From positions 156,360-220,359 of the forward strand of contig NZ_JAENHM010000035.1 of NCBI RefSeq assembly GCF_016595245.1: a stretch of DNA of 64,000 bases. The letters run 5' to 3'. Positions 1 through 8,619 of the stretch are shown here, piece by piece; the stretch's first letter is position 1; each line of letters begins with the position of its first letter. The stretch is from Azospirillum endophyticum (lineage in GTDB: Bacteria; Pseudomonadota; Alphaproteobacteria; Azospirillales; Azospirillaceae). The notes beneath the pieces were generated by a model. The model was not told the origin of the DNA and did no database searches. It saw nothing but the letters and a program-made list of their open reading frames with translations. Position numbers and translations under genes: made by a program.

Positions 1-734
1 ACTGCACCCATGTGCTGCTGTGCCCGGCGATGCAGATGCGCTTCCAGTCGGTCTATCCGGCGGCACGCACCTGCATGACCATGTCGAACGCCATCTTCTC
101 CGCTCCGGGGGCCGCCCCGCGACCGCGGCGCGACGGCCCCCTGCGCATCGGCCACCTGTCGAACCTGTGCAGCGAGAAGGGGCTGGACACGCTGTTCGCC
201 CTGCTGCGCGCCCTGCAGATCGAGGGGGTGGACGCCAGGTTGGTGCTGGCCGGCCCAGGGCTGAAGCCGAAGGACAACGCGATGATCGCCGCCGGGCTGA
301 TGGCCTTCGACGGGGCGGTGGAGTATCACGGTCCGGTCCATGGCGACGCCAAGGATGCCTTCTACCGCGACATCGACGTCTTCGTCTTCCCGACCCGCTA
401 CCGCAACGAGGCGCAGCCGCTGGTCCTGTTCGAGGCGATGGCGGCCGGGGTGCCGGTCCTGGCCTATGAGCGCGGCTGCATCGGGTCCGATATCCCGGCC
501 GACGGGCTGGTGCCGCAGGATGCCGACTTCGTCAAGGCGGCCCTGCCGATCCTGTCGGCCTGGGCCGACGACCGCGAGGCGCTCGCCGGCGCCTCGGCGC
601 AGACGCTGACCCGCGCGCGCGTCGCCTACGAGACCAGCCGCAGCGGCCTGGATCTGCTGCTCGACCGCATCGCCGGTCCGCATCCAGCCGCCGCCGCCGC
701 CACGGTGCCGGCCAAGCGCCGGGTGGCCGGGTAG
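1..734 (+). CDS. Glycosyltransferase, GT4-like, 5' end missing
   Basis: The reading frame is open to the left edge (codons from base 3), so only the C-terminal Rossmann half of a group 1 glycosyltransferase is present. The visible part has a SEKGLDTL segment typical of the start of the donor-binding domain, a VLAGPG strand, and the EX7E motif in NEAQPLVLFEAMAAGVPVLA that binds the nucleotide-sugar in GT4 enzymes. The acceptor-binding half lies outside the window. A GTG at 12 could start translation but would leave half a fold, so I treat the gene as truncated by the window edge. The sugar and acceptor cannot be told; such enzymes usually build exopolysaccharide or LPS. Confidence 0.85.
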   Translation, partial: CTHVLLCPAMQMRFQSVYPAARTCMTMSNAIFSAPGAAPRPRRDGPLRIGHLSNLCSEKGLDTLFALLRALQIEGVDARLVLAGPGLKPKDNAMIAAGLMAFDGAVEYHGPVHGDAKDAFYRDIDVFVFPTRYRNEAQPLVLFEAMAAGVPVLAYERGCIGSDIPADGLVPQDADFVKAALPILSAWADDREALAGASAQTLTRARVAYETSRSGLDLLLDRIAGPHPAAAAATVPAKRRVAG

Positions 735-770
735 GGGGAAGGAAAGGGGAGTAAAGGTGGGGCAAGCACG

Positions 771-1256
771 TCACGACGCTCCGCCCCCCAGCGGCAGCGC
801 CGTCTCGAACTTGATTTCCTTCAGGGCGAAGTTCGACCGGATGCGGACCTGGAAAGGCAACTGGAAGACGAATTCTTCCAGGAAGCGGTTGTAGTCGGCG
901 ATGGCCTGCACCGCGACCCGCAGCAGATAGTCCGCATCGCCCGACACCGCGTAGCATTCCAGGACCTCCGGCCGCTTGCGCACCGCGTCGATGAAGACGG
1001 CGGCGGTCTCGGCCGAATGATGGTCGAGCGTCACATGGGCGAAGACGCATTCGCCGACCGACGCCGCCTTGGGATCGACCAGCGCCGTGTAGCGGCGGAT
1101 CACCCCGGTTTCCTCAAGCGACTTCAGACGGCGCCAGCAGGAGGATGCGGAGGTGCCGACACGGTCGGCCAGCTCCTGCACGGTCAGGCGCGAATCCTCC
1201 TGCAGGGCGATCAGGAGTTTGACGTCGATTTCCGATAGACTAGCCGGCAACGACAA
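771..1256 (-). CDS. Lrp/AsnC family transcriptional regulator
   Basis: This 161-residue protein has the family's usual length and layout: an N-terminal helix-turn-helix (about residues 8-55, with LTVQELADRVGTSASSCWRR as the DNA-reading part) and a C-terminal RAM ligand-binding domain. It is divergent from hpd with 130 bp between the two starts, so it is a good candidate to regulate hpd in response to an aromatic amino acid such as tyrosine or phenylalanine. That role is inferred from position; no operator could be identified with confidence in the shared intergenic stretch. The start is the first ATG after an in-frame boundary and fits the family. Confidence 0.88.
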   Translation of the reverse strand: MSLPASLSEIDVKLLIALQEDSRLTVQELADRVGTSASSCWRRLKSLEETGVIRRYTALVDPKAASVGECVFAHVTLDHHSAETAAVFIDAVRKRPEVLECYAVSGDADYLLRVAVQAIADYNRFLEEFVFQLPFQVRIRSNFALKEIKFETALPLGGGAS

Positions 1257-1386
1257 GTTTCTCCTTGATGCGGCACGAGGATGGAAAATCCTGCCAAAAT
1301 CATAGGTGTGCCTGCCTCACTTTGAAAGCTATTTCCACGGACAGTCCGGCATACTGATCGCAGAGAAACCCAAGGGAGAGGCGATC

Positions 1387-2460
1387 ATGGCCGACATGTG
1401 GGAAAACCCGATGAAGACCGACGGATTCGAGTTCATCGAATTCACCGCGCCGGACACCGTGGCGCTCGGCCGCCTGTTCGAGCAGTTGGGCTTTACCGCC
1501 ATCGCCCGCCACCGGTCCAAGGACGTGACGCTCTACCGCCAGGGCGACGTGAACTTCATCGTCAATGCCGAGCCGTCGGGTTTCCCGCGCAATTTCGCCG
1601 CCCAGCATGGGCCGTCGATCTGCGCCATCGCCTTCCGTGTCGCCGACGCCGCCTTCGCCTACCGCCGCGCGCTCGACCTCGGCGCCTGGGGGGTCGAGAC
1701 CCGCATCGGCGCCATGGAGCTGAACATCCCCGCCATCAAAGGCATCGGCGATTCGCTGATCTACCTCGTCGACCGCTACGCCGAGCGCGGCAGCATCTAC
1801 GAGGTCGATTTCGTGCCGCTGCCCGGGGTGGACCAGCATCCGAAGGGCGCCGGCCTGACCTACATCGACCACCTGACCCACAACGTCCACACCGGACGGA
1901 TGGAGGAATGGGCCGGCTTCTACACCCGCCTGTTCGGCTTCCGCGAGATCCGCTATTTCGACATCGAAGGCAAGCTGACCGGCCTGCGGTCGAAGGCGAT
2001 GACCAGCCCCTGCGGCAAGATCCGCATCCCGATCAACGAGTCCGCCGACAACAAGTCGCAGATCGTCGAATATCTGCGCGACTACAAGGGCGAGGGCATC
2101 CAGCACGTGGCGCTCGGCACCGACGACATCGTCCACACCGTAGAGACGATGCGCGGCCTGGGCACACCGTTCCAGGACACGCCCGACACCTATTACGAGC
2201 GGGTCGACGGCCGGGTGCCCGGCCACGGCCAGGATCTGAAGCGTCTGCAGGCCAACCGCATCCTGCTCGACGGCGCCCCGACGGAAGGGCAGGGACTGCT
2301 GCTGCAGATCTTCACCCAGAACGTCATCGGCCCGATCTTCTTCGAGATCATCCAGCGCATCGGCAACGAAGGCTTCGGCGAGGGCAACTTCAAGGCCCTG
2401 TTCGAATCCATCGAACTCGACCAGATCCGCCGCGGCGTCCTGAGCGAGGATGCGGCCTGA
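1387..2460 (+). CDS. hpd: 4-hydroxyphenylpyruvate dioxygenase
   Basis: HPPD converts 4-hydroxyphenylpyruvate to homogentisate with O2 in cytoplasmic tyrosine degradation. The 357-residue product carries the two vicinal-oxygen-chelate halves and the 2-His-1-Glu iron ligands: His162 in YIDHLTHNV, His240 in GIQHVALG and Glu320 in FFEIIQR, close to the positions known for Pseudomonas HPPD (161, 240, 322). The C-terminal helix segment NEGFGEGNFKALFESIE is also typical. I chose the ATG at 1387 because GGGAGAGG lies just upstream; the in-frame GTG at 1306 would add 27 residues unlike the family. No other homogentisate-pathway genes are adjacent. Confidence 0.96.
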   Translation: MADMWENPMKTDGFEFIEFTAPDTVALGRLFEQLGFTAIARHRSKDVTLYRQGDVNFIVNAEPSGFPRNFAAQHGPSICAIAFRVADAAFAYRRALDLGAWGVETRIGAMELNIPAIKGIGDSLIYLVDRYAERGSIYEVDFVPLPGVDQHPKGAGLTYIDHLTHNVHTGRMEEWAGFYTRLFGFREIRYFDIEGKLTGLRSKAMTSPCGKIRIPINESADNKSQIVEYLRDYKGEGIQHVALGTDDIVHTVETMRGLGTPFQDTPDTYYERVDGRVPGHGQDLKRLQANRILLDGAPTEGQGLLLQIFTQNVIGPIFFEIIQRIGNEGFGEGNFKALFESIELDQIRRGVLSEDAA

Positions 2461-2486
2461 CGGGTCGGTTCGCCATCCATGGCTTG

Positions 2487-2526
2487 GAGAACGCCGTCCG
2501 GCCGCGCAGGGCCGGGCGGCGTTCTC
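2487..2526. terminator. GC-rich hairpin after hpd
   Basis: Two 17-base arms (2487-2503 and 2510-2526) pair with one G-T mismatch around a 6-base loop, 27 bases after the hpd stop and 43 bases from the end of the convergent anti-sigma gene. No T-run follows, so it may act as a bidirectional transcript end or simply protect 3' ends. Confidence 0.6.
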
Positions 2527-2568
2527 GCATCGTCGGTCGGCCCTGCGCGGCCCGGCCCTTGAGCGGCC

Positions 2569-3348
2569 TTACACATCGTTTCCGATTTGGCGCCGCACCT
2601 CGTCGGCGATGGGATGCAGGAGCGCCTGCGCGTCGGCGGGGCCGACCAGACTGTAGCCCATGCCCTTGGCCGCCCATGAAAAGCCGCTGGCCGCCGGCTG
2701 GCTCAAGGGCTGCATCGGGACGTCGCGATCGACCGTCATGGGACGGCTCAGCATGACCAGACGCATACCATGGTCATTGTCGTACATGAAGAGCGCCGCC
2801 GGCCCGTGCGGGGTCGCGACGACGCGTCCGCCCATGAAACGGTAGCCCGACGCCTCAAGGTCCGGAACTCCGACCTGCCGCCCCAGGCGGGAGGAAATCC
2901 AATCGGCAAGTTCGGTGCCGGCGCCGGCGCGCAGTTCGACGGGACGGAGGCGGTCGGGGCCGTAGACGACGTAATTGTCCGCGGCCTCCTGGCCGAGCGA
3001 GGCGACGCCCTGCAACGGCGGATCGGACAACCCCCGCAGCGTCCAGCCGCCGGCACCGCCGAAGCCTATCAATACGGCCGCCGCCGCGGCGGCCCACCAC
3101 GGCAGGCGGGATCGGCGGCCGTGACGTTCCGCGATGTGTCTGACGTTGAGTGCCGCAGGCACCGGCTCGTCGGCGATCGGCAGGAGGAGGGCTCTCAGAT
3201 CGTCGCGTTGAGCGGCGTAGCCGGTCACGCGCTCCGCCACGTCGGGATGGGCTTCCAGATAGGCCGCCACCTCGGCCTGCCGAACGGAATCGAGGCGCTG
3301 GTCGACGAAGGCGTTGAGATCGTCCTCGGTGATCGGGCGGCTGATCAT
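2569..3348 (-). CDS. Putative membrane anti-sigma factor
   Basis: The 259-residue protein has an N-terminal anti-sigma-like helical domain (MISRPITEDDLNAFVDQRLD, residues 1-60), one transmembrane segment at about residues 83-105 (tryptophan-rich then alanine/valine/glycine) and a C-terminal periplasmic domain. The Cys residues of zinc-binding anti-sigma domains are absent, so it is of the zinc-free type. Its ATG overlaps the sigma gene's stop as ATGA (3345-3348) and is preceded by GGAGGGTG, so the two are translationally coupled. By family logic it holds the ECF factor at the membrane until a periplasmic signal releases it. The signal is unknown; the copper-like neighbours upstream suggest metal or oxidative stress (inference). 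Confidence 0.85.
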   Translation of the reverse strand: MISRPITEDDLNAFVDQRLDSVRQAEVAAYLEAHPDVAERVTGYAAQRDDLRALLLPIADEPVPAALNVRHIAERHGRRSRLPWWAAAAAAVLIGFGGAGGWTLRGLSDPPLQGVASLGQEAADNYVVYGPDRLRPVELRAGAGTELADWISSRLGRQVGVPDLEASGYRFMGGRVVATPHGPAALFMYDNDHGMRLVMLSRPMTVDRDVPMQPLSQPAASGFSWAAKGMGYSLVGPADAQALLHPIADEVRRQIGNDV

Positions 3349-3863
3349 TTCACCCTCCGCAAATGGGATCGTCCGGCCGGTTCGGCCGGCATCTCCCTGA
3401 TGCTCTTCAGCAGCTTTTCGCGCGCACGCGACAATCGTGACATCACGGTCCCTATCGGAACATCGAGAATCTTTGCCGCATCCGCATAGGACAGGTCTTC
3501 GATGCTGACGAGCAGAATGACCGCGCGCTGGTCCTCGGGAAGTGCTTCGAGCGCACGCAGCAGGGCGCGGTGATGCAGGCCATCTTCCTGGGACGCGGGG
3601 GTCGAAAGCCAGTTTTCGGCGGACTCGACGTCGAGGTCGGAGGATCTTGCGGACCTGCGCTTCAATTCCGTCATGGCGAGGTTGTGCAGGATGGTGAAGA
3701 CCCACCTGCGGGTGTCGCCGTCGACCCGACGCTGGTTCCAATGGGCGATGGCGCGTTCCAGGCAGTCCTGGACCAGATCGTCGGCCGCCGTGCGATCGCG
3801 AAGCAGCGAGCGCGCGTATCGGCGAAGCGCCGGTATGAGGGGTTCAAGCAGTTCGATCATCAT
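3345..3863 (-). CDS. ECF-type RNA polymerase sigma factor
   Basis: At 172 residues this has only sigma regions 2 and 4. Region 2 covers about residues 10-70 (DRTAADDLVQDCLERAIAHW and the RRWVFTILHNLA helix); region 4 covers about 105-155 (LPEDQRAVILLVSIEDLSY then the IGTVMSRLSRAREKL recognition helix). It lies 88 bp downstream of a secreted beta-propeller gene on the same strand and is coupled to the anti-sigma gene by a 4-base overlap. Whether all four genes form one transcript is uncertain because a hairpin sits in the 88 bp gap. Confidence 0.93.
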   Translation of the reverse strand: MMIELLEPLIPALRRYARSLLRDRTAADDLVQDCLERAIAHWNQRRVDGDTRRWVFTILHNLAMTELKRRSARSSDLDVESAENWLSTPASQEDGLHHRALLRALEALPEDQRAVILLVSIEDLSYADAAKILDVPIGTVMSRLSRAREKLLKSIREMPAEPAGRSHLRRVK

Positions 3864-3911
3864 CGGACATCATGCGACCATGAAGACTGAGAATCGGAAC
3901 ACCGAGATTTG

Positions 3912-3946
3912 GGCCGGCCCGCCTCCGGTCGGAAGGCGGGCCGGCC
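3912..3946. terminator. Hairpin between propeller gene and ECF sigma gene
   Basis: Perfect 13-base arms (3912-3924 and 3934-3946) with a 9-base loop lie 5 bases after the propeller stop codon on the minus strand. There is no T-run, so it may attenuate rather than stop transcription into the sigma gene. Confidence 0.55.
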
Positions 3947-3951
3947 GGATG

Positions 3952-5415
3952 TCACCGTGCCTGGATTTGCACGACGGCGCCGGGCTGTGCCGCCGTGCCC
4001 TCGGTTATGGCCAGATACCGCTTCTCGGCTTTCACGGTGTTCTGCACGATCTGCCGGATCGGTCCCGCCGCGTTGACGATCGCGGATCCGGCCGGATTCG
4101 TCATGAACGCGGCGAGCGGCTGCAGCGCGCCGTGGCCGGTTTCGGTCTCGGCCAGCGCCAGCACATAGGGCTTCTTGGGTTCGAGATTCGTCACGGAGGC
4201 CTGGAGAACCTGGATCAGCCCCTGGTCGAACAACGACACCGTCGTGACGGCTTTGCCGGGCTTTCCGTTCGCCGAGACCGCGAGGTCGAGGTGCGTCGCC
4301 TGCCCGGCGACCCCGAGCGGGGTCAGATTCTCGGTTCCGGCACCTTCGGGCACGGCATCGGGCACATAGGTGATCGCCTGCGGCGCCTGGCCGATCGGCA
4401 CGGTCGCGATCACCGTGTTGGTCACGGTGTCGATCGCGGTCATCCCGTCCGCATTCTCCAGCCCGACATAGATGCGGCTGCCGTCGCCGGATGGCCAGAT
4501 GCCGTGCGGCAGGTTGCCGACGGGAATCGTCGCGACCTGCTCGAAGCTGTCGGTGCGGAACACCTTCACCTCGTTCAGGCCGCCGATGGTGACGTAGGCG
4601 AAGGTGCCATTGGCGTTGTGCGCGAAATTGACGTGGTTGGTGATCGGTCCGGTATCGAGCGTCTTGATCAGGTCGAAAGGCGGCTGGGCGTTGAAGACCT
4701 GCGTCTTGCCGACATCCTTCAGGGTGAACCAGACCTGCCGGCCATCCGGGGTCGCCGCGATGTTGGGACAGAATGGACTGGCCTGCTGGATGCGGGCGAC
4801 GATCTGGTGATCTGCCACGCTGACGACATCCGTCTCCGGATTGAACGAGGAGCAGACATAGCCGTATTTTCCGTCCGGCGAGAAGATCTGCATGCCCGGC
4901 CCGTTCGGCGTCTTGATGCGGGTCTTCTCTTCGAAGGTCTTGCCATCGAGGACGGCGACGTAGTCCTCGCCACGCACCGTGACCCAGACCTCGCTGCCGT
5001 CCGGGGTGAAGAACGCCTCGTGGGGCGAGCGCCCGACATAGGTGACGTGCTTGACCGCATTGGTGGCCGTGTCGATGAAGCTGACCGAATTGGAGCCGAT
5101 CGACACGACCGCGATGGTCTTGCGGTCGGGGGAGAAGCCCATGCCATGGACCAGGACCTGCCCTTTGTAGAGCGGGCTGAAATTCGCCGGCTGCGTGTCT
5201 CCCAGACGGATGACGCCGAGCAACCTGTTATCGACGGGATCGATGACCGAAACCGTGTTCGAGAACTGCTCGGCCGCGTAGATGCGATCGCGGTGGCTGA
5301 TCGGAAAATCCGGCGCCGTGCTGGCGTAGGGCGCTTGCCCGGCATAGGCGGGCAGATGTCCGGCAAGCATGGAGCCGGCGATCAGCGCCAGGGTGGAAAG
5401 CAGACGACTCTTCAT
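3952..5415 (-). CDS. Secreted YVTN-type beta-propeller protein
   Basis: The 487-residue product begins with a signal peptide (MKSRLLSTLALIAGSMLAG, probable cut after AYA) and continues with repeated blades of the YncE/YVTN type, for example NTVSVIDPVDNRLLGVI, NSVSFIDTATNAVKHV and DGMTAIDTVTNTVIATV, each followed by an SPDG- or TPDG-like turn. The last 110 residues leave the repeat pattern and may form a separate beta domain. It should be periplasmic or surface exposed. Its ATG overlaps the stop of the DUF305 gene (ATGA, 5412-5415), so the two are translationally coupled and probably work together. The ligand or partner is not known. Confidence 0.88.
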   Translation of the reverse strand: MKSRLLSTLALIAGSMLAGHLPAYAGQAPYASTAPDFPISHRDRIYAAEQFSNTVSVIDPVDNRLLGVIRLGDTQPANFSPLYKGQVLVHGMGFSPDRKTIAVVSIGSNSVSFIDTATNAVKHVTYVGRSPHEAFFTPDGSEVWVTVRGEDYVAVLDGKTFEEKTRIKTPNGPGMQIFSPDGKYGYVCSSFNPETDVVSVADHQIVARIQQASPFCPNIAATPDGRQVWFTLKDVGKTQVFNAQPPFDLIKTLDTGPITNHVNFAHNANGTFAYVTIGGLNEVKVFRTDSFEQVATIPVGNLPHGIWPSGDGSRIYVGLENADGMTAIDTVTNTVIATVPIGQAPQAITYVPDAVPEGAGTENLTPLGVAGQATHLDLAVSANGKPGKAVTTVSLFDQGLIQVLQASVTNLEPKKPYVLALAETETGHGALQPLAAFMTNPAGSAIVNAAGPIRQIVQNTVKAEKRYLAITEGTAAQPGAVVQIQAR

Positions 5416-5903
5416 CGGGACTGACCCTCTTTCATGTGCATGTGCATGTGCATCGGAGACGGAGGGGTCTGCGAGGCCGGGGATTGAGGCGGAACCTGGG
5501 TCGGCACCGGCGCGGAGGGCGGCAGCGGCTGGCCCAAGGCCATGCGCATGGCGGCGATCTCCTGCTGCTGCTCGACGATGATCTCCTGCGCGATGCGCCG
5601 GAGCTGTTCGTTTTTCCCGTAGCGCAGTTCGGCGAGCGCCATATCGATCGCGCCCTGATGGTGGGGAATCATCATCGCCATGAAATCGGCGTCGACGTCG
5701 CCCGTCGGCTTCACCGCCATGCCGGACATCATCCTGTCCATGGCGGTGTCGTTTTCCGCAAGAAAGGGCGCTTCGTCGTCGAGCGCCGATGCGGTGGCCG
5801 CCCCGGCGGTGAGTGGATCGGCGCTTTGGGCGTCGGCAGGCATCGGCGCCGTCATTCCCATTGCCAGGGCGACGGCCAAGGCTGCCAATATCGGATATCG
5901 CAT
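5412..5903 (-). CDS. Periplasmic DUF305 protein with Met/His-rich tail
   Basis: This 163-residue protein has a signal peptide (MRYPILAALAVALAMGM, cut near ADA) and a ferritin-like DUF305 core with the hallmark MIPHHQGAIDMA followed by EIIVEQQQEIAAM. Met-rich stretches precede the core (MDRMMSGM), and the C terminus ends in alternating Met and His (PMHMHMHMK), a pattern expected to bind copper. Some DUF305 proteins (CopM type) bind copper in the periplasm, so a metal-handling role is likely but inferred. It is the first gene of the unit that runs through the propeller toward the ECF sigma pair. Confidence 0.88.
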   Translation of the reverse strand: MRYPILAALAVALAMGMTAPMPADAQSADPLTAGAATASALDDEAPFLAENDTAMDRMMSGMAVKPTGDVDADFMAMMIPHHQGAIDMALAELRYGKNEQLRRIAQEIIVEQQQEIAAMRMALGQPLPPSAPVPTQVPPQSPASQTPPSPMHMHMHMKEGQSR

Positions 5904-6126
5904 GAGAGGCTCTTCGGTCTGTCTCGTCGCGGTCTTGACGGGGTGGACTGGCCGACCGCCCGATTATTCCGCGTGCCTCCGATTATTTTCCGCAGGCGAT
6001 GAAACCCGCCAATAATTTCCATAATTCTACTTATGCGTTTTCAACCTGTACGCGCAAAGCTAAACTGTCAGTTCAGCGCAACATGGAACCGTCAGTCTTC
6101 CGTCAGGTTTCCTGTCGTCTCGACCA

Positions 6127-6924
6127 TCAGGCAAAAGGGTATGGACCGGCGAACGTCCCGATCGGCACCATATGGGTAATGAGGCCACTGCCGGCTGTCC
6201 AATGGTGCAGGAGAAAGGCCGGTGGCTCGATATAGGAGGCCGGGACCGCATCAGGCTGAAGGCGGAGCGCGATGGCCGTCGTCGTGCTCGGTGCCGTGCA
6301 GAGCATCGTTCCTCCGAAGCGCAGCTGCATGAACCGGTGGATGTGCCCACACAGGATCCGCTCGACGGCAGGATATTTCCCGACGATGGCGGAAAGCCGC
6401 TCGCCTCTCCGGCAGCTATACTCGTCGATGTAGGGAATCCCGCTGCTGAAGGGATGCTGATGCATCATGATGAGGGTGGGCCGGGTCGGCTCCGATGCCA
6501 GCGTCTCTTCCAGCCAAGCCGCGGCGGCGTCATCCATGTCGCCATGGTGACGCCCCGGGATGGTCACATCCAGCCCGATCACCCGGACGGGACCACGGTT
6601 TCGAACATTGAAGTGGAGCGGTCCCGTCGCGGGCAGGTAATCGTGATCGGCGAAGCTCGACCGGAAAGCCTCGCGTTCGTCGTGATTGCCGGGAATGAGC
6701 AGCAGGGGCGGCTGGAGTTCTCCAAGCAGTTCCCGTGCGACGGCATACTCGGCCATCGTTCCCCCATCCACCACGTCGCCGCTCAAGAGCACAAGGTCGG
6801 GCCGGGGCATCAGACGGTTGATCTGTTCAACCGCCGTCCGGAACATTCCGTTCGAGTCCGCGACCCCCTGATAGAGGACGCCATGCGGTTGTAGATGTGG
6901 ATCCGATAGCTGTGCAATGATCAT
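6127..6924 (-). CDS. Class III metallophosphoesterase (CpdA/GpdQ-like)
   Basis: The 265-residue enzyme shows all five blocks of the calcineurin-like fold in order: SDPH near residue 7, SGDVVD, PGNHDER, MMHQHPF and CGHIHR. This arrangement is typical of the class III phosphodiesterases that hydrolyse cyclic nucleotides (CpdA) or glycerophosphodiesters (GpdQ). The start is set at the ATG giving MIIAQLSDPH, as family members begin directly at this strand; two upstream ATG/GTG codons would add 9 or 16 residues. The substrate cannot be read from sequence. It stands alone, with 223 bp to the DUF305 gene. Confidence 0.88.
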   Translation of the reverse strand: MIIAQLSDPHLQPHGVLYQGVADSNGMFRTAVEQINRLMPRPDLVLLSGDVVDGGTMAEYAVARELLGELQPPLLLIPGNHDEREAFRSSFADHDYLPATGPLHFNVRNRGPVRVIGLDVTIPGRHHGDMDDAAAAWLEETLASEPTRPTLIMMHQHPFSSGIPYIDEYSCRRGERLSAIVGKYPAVERILCGHIHRFMQLRFGGTMLCTAPSTTTAIALRLQPDAVPASYIEPPAFLLHHWTAGSGLITHMVPIGTFAGPYPFA

Positions 6925-7056
6925 GCTTCGCTGTTTCCCGGGCATCGGATGATGCGTGAGCCAAGCACGCATGCCACGACCTGTCCAACGGCAAACTTGC
7001 TGGTGATGATGAAGGGCCCGGACCGGCGTGCCCTATCCCCATCCAGCCGCCGGCCC

Positions 7057-8196
7057 TCATTCCGGGCGTGTGTGGGCGTCGAAGCGTTCGCGGTCGCTCT
7101 GGTCGCTCATGAAGATGGCGAAGGGCCGCAGCGCTTCGGCGTGGTTCAGGGTGATGGCGATCAGCACCGCCATCGGGGCCGCCAGCAACGCCCCGGCGGC
7201 CCCCCACAGCCAACTCCACAGCAGAAGCGCGACCATCACCACCAGGGGCGAGATCGCCAGCTGCTTGCCCTGCATATGGGGCGCCACGAAGTTGCCCATC
7301 ACCTGCTCGATCACCAGCAGGCCGGCGGCGACCGCCATCGCCGTGCCGGCATCCTGCGTCGCCAGGGTCAGCAGGACGGGCAGCGCCCCCGCCACCACGG
7401 ACCCCACCACCGGCACGTAATTCAGCAGGAAAGCCAGGAAGCCCCACAGCAGGACCAGATCCACCCCGAACAACGACAGCCAGCCGACATACAGCGCGCC
7501 GGTGATCAGCCCCAGCACGCTGCTGACCACCAGATAACGGCGGAACTGCTGGGCGATGGCGGTCACCGCCTCCACCGCCATACGGCAGCGCTCGCGGCCG
7601 AGCGTGATGATGATCTTCTCGCGCCAGACCGGGGCTTCCATCTGCATCAGCAGCGACAGGAAGACGGTCATCACCAGGACCGAGACAGTCTGCCCGGCGG
7701 AGGACAGGGCCGCCTTGGCGAAGCCGGTGATCGGATCAACCGGCGCCGCGTTCCCCTGCCCGCTTCCTTGATCGGCGCTCCCCTGCCCGGCTTGCGCCGT
7801 TAGATCGGCCTTGGCGCCCTGGATCCAGTGGTTCGCCTTGGCCCACAGCTTTCCCAGGGCGTCCGCATATTGCGGGAAATCCTCCGCCACGCGCTGCGCC
7901 ACCAAGGCGATGGAGCCGAAAAAGAGTGCGATGATGGTCAGGATCAGCAGCATCGACGCTGCCAGTCCCAGCCAGGACAGCCGGCGCGGCACCCGGTCGC
8001 GCACCCAGCGGCCGACCGGCGCCACCGCGACGGCGACGAAGAAGGCGGACACCAGCGGAATCAGGATCGAGGCCGCCGCCTGCAACACCCACAGCGATGC
8101 TGCCCCGGCAAGAATGCCCAGCAGCCAGAGCGCAAGCCTGACCCGGTCGACGCGTCCCCGTTCGCTGGCTTTGCCGTCACCCATGCCGCTGTCCAC
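7057..8196 (-). CDS. AI-2E/PerM family membrane protein
   Basis: About 379 residues with a short basic N terminus and roughly eight hydrophobic segments. The central PVVGSVVAGALPVLL and late VVMVALLLWSWLWGAAGALLA stretches are characteristic of the AI-2E (formerly UPF0118) permease family. A hydrophilic loop rich in Gln and Gly near residues 125-155 is longer than usual. Family members export quorum signals or act as ion antiporters; nothing here decides which. I prefer the GTG at 8196 because GGAGGG lies 8 bases before it; GTG 8214 and ATG 8184 are alternatives. Confidence 0.85.
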   Translation of the reverse strand: MDSGMGDGKASERGRVDRVRLALWLLGILAGAASLWVLQAAASILIPLVSAFFVAVAVAPVGRWVRDRVPRRLSWLGLAASMLLILTIIALFFGSIALVAQRVAEDFPQYADALGKLWAKANHWIQGAKADLTAQAGQGSADQGSGQGNAAPVDPITGFAKAALSSAGQTVSVLVMTVFLSLLMQMEAPVWREKIIITLGRERCRMAVEAVTAIAQQFRRYLVVSSVLGLITGALYVGWLSLFGVDLVLLWGFLAFLLNYVPVVGSVVAGALPVLLTLATQDAGTAMAVAAGLLVIEQVMGNFVAPHMQGKQLAISPLVVMVALLLWSWLWGAAGALLAAPMAVLIAITLNHAEALRPFAIFMSDQSDRERFDAHTRPE

Positions 8197-8214
8197 GCCG
8201 ATCGCCCTCCGCAC

Positions 8215-8619
8215 GTCGCACCGTGCGCCGCAAGGACGCTCGTTCTAGACGCGGAACCATGGCTCCCGGTTCCATTCGCTTGCTAGGACGGCATGAAGAC
8301 GTTCTCCGTCGTCATTGCCAAGTCGGCTCACCCAAGAAAGAGGCCTCGGCTCTTCTTCTACAAGGCTCCCGCCAAATGGAAACCGCCAAGCCGGAGGTAA
8401 CTGGGCAAAAACTGCCTGCCTCGGTCTGCCAGCTTCATCGTCCTGGCGTAGTTTCATTTTTCTCTGATTCGAATAAAAAACGATCGTCCGTTTTTTGTCT
8501 CAATCCTGCCACGGGAAACGCCCTAATTCATAATTTCCTAACCATAAGTGTTAGTACCCGATTAAGCCTAACAGACGAGCCTGCGGAACAAGGCGATACC
8601 CATAAAGCGGAGTTCCAAA
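8215..8619. other. Intergenic region with AT-rich palindrome, upstream of beta-helix gene
   Basis: This non-coding stretch becomes unusually AT-rich from about 8450. It holds a perfect palindrome with 8-base arms (8475-8482 AAAAAACG and 8489-8496 CGTTTTTT), which could be an operator or a terminator-like element. The following 120 bases are a plausible promoter and leader, ending in GGAG 8-11 bases before the ATG at 8620. No promoter hexamers could be assigned with confidence. Confidence 0.5.

Noticed and set aside
1306..1386. Longer hpd start at GTG 1306
   Set aside because: The 27 extra residues are unlike the family and the ATG at 1387 has its own ribosome-binding site.
5904..6126. ECF-type GGAAAC/CGGTT promoter on the minus strand ahead of the DUF305 gene
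   Set aside because: Only loosely similar (15-base spacer) and about 200 bases from the start; too weak to annotate.
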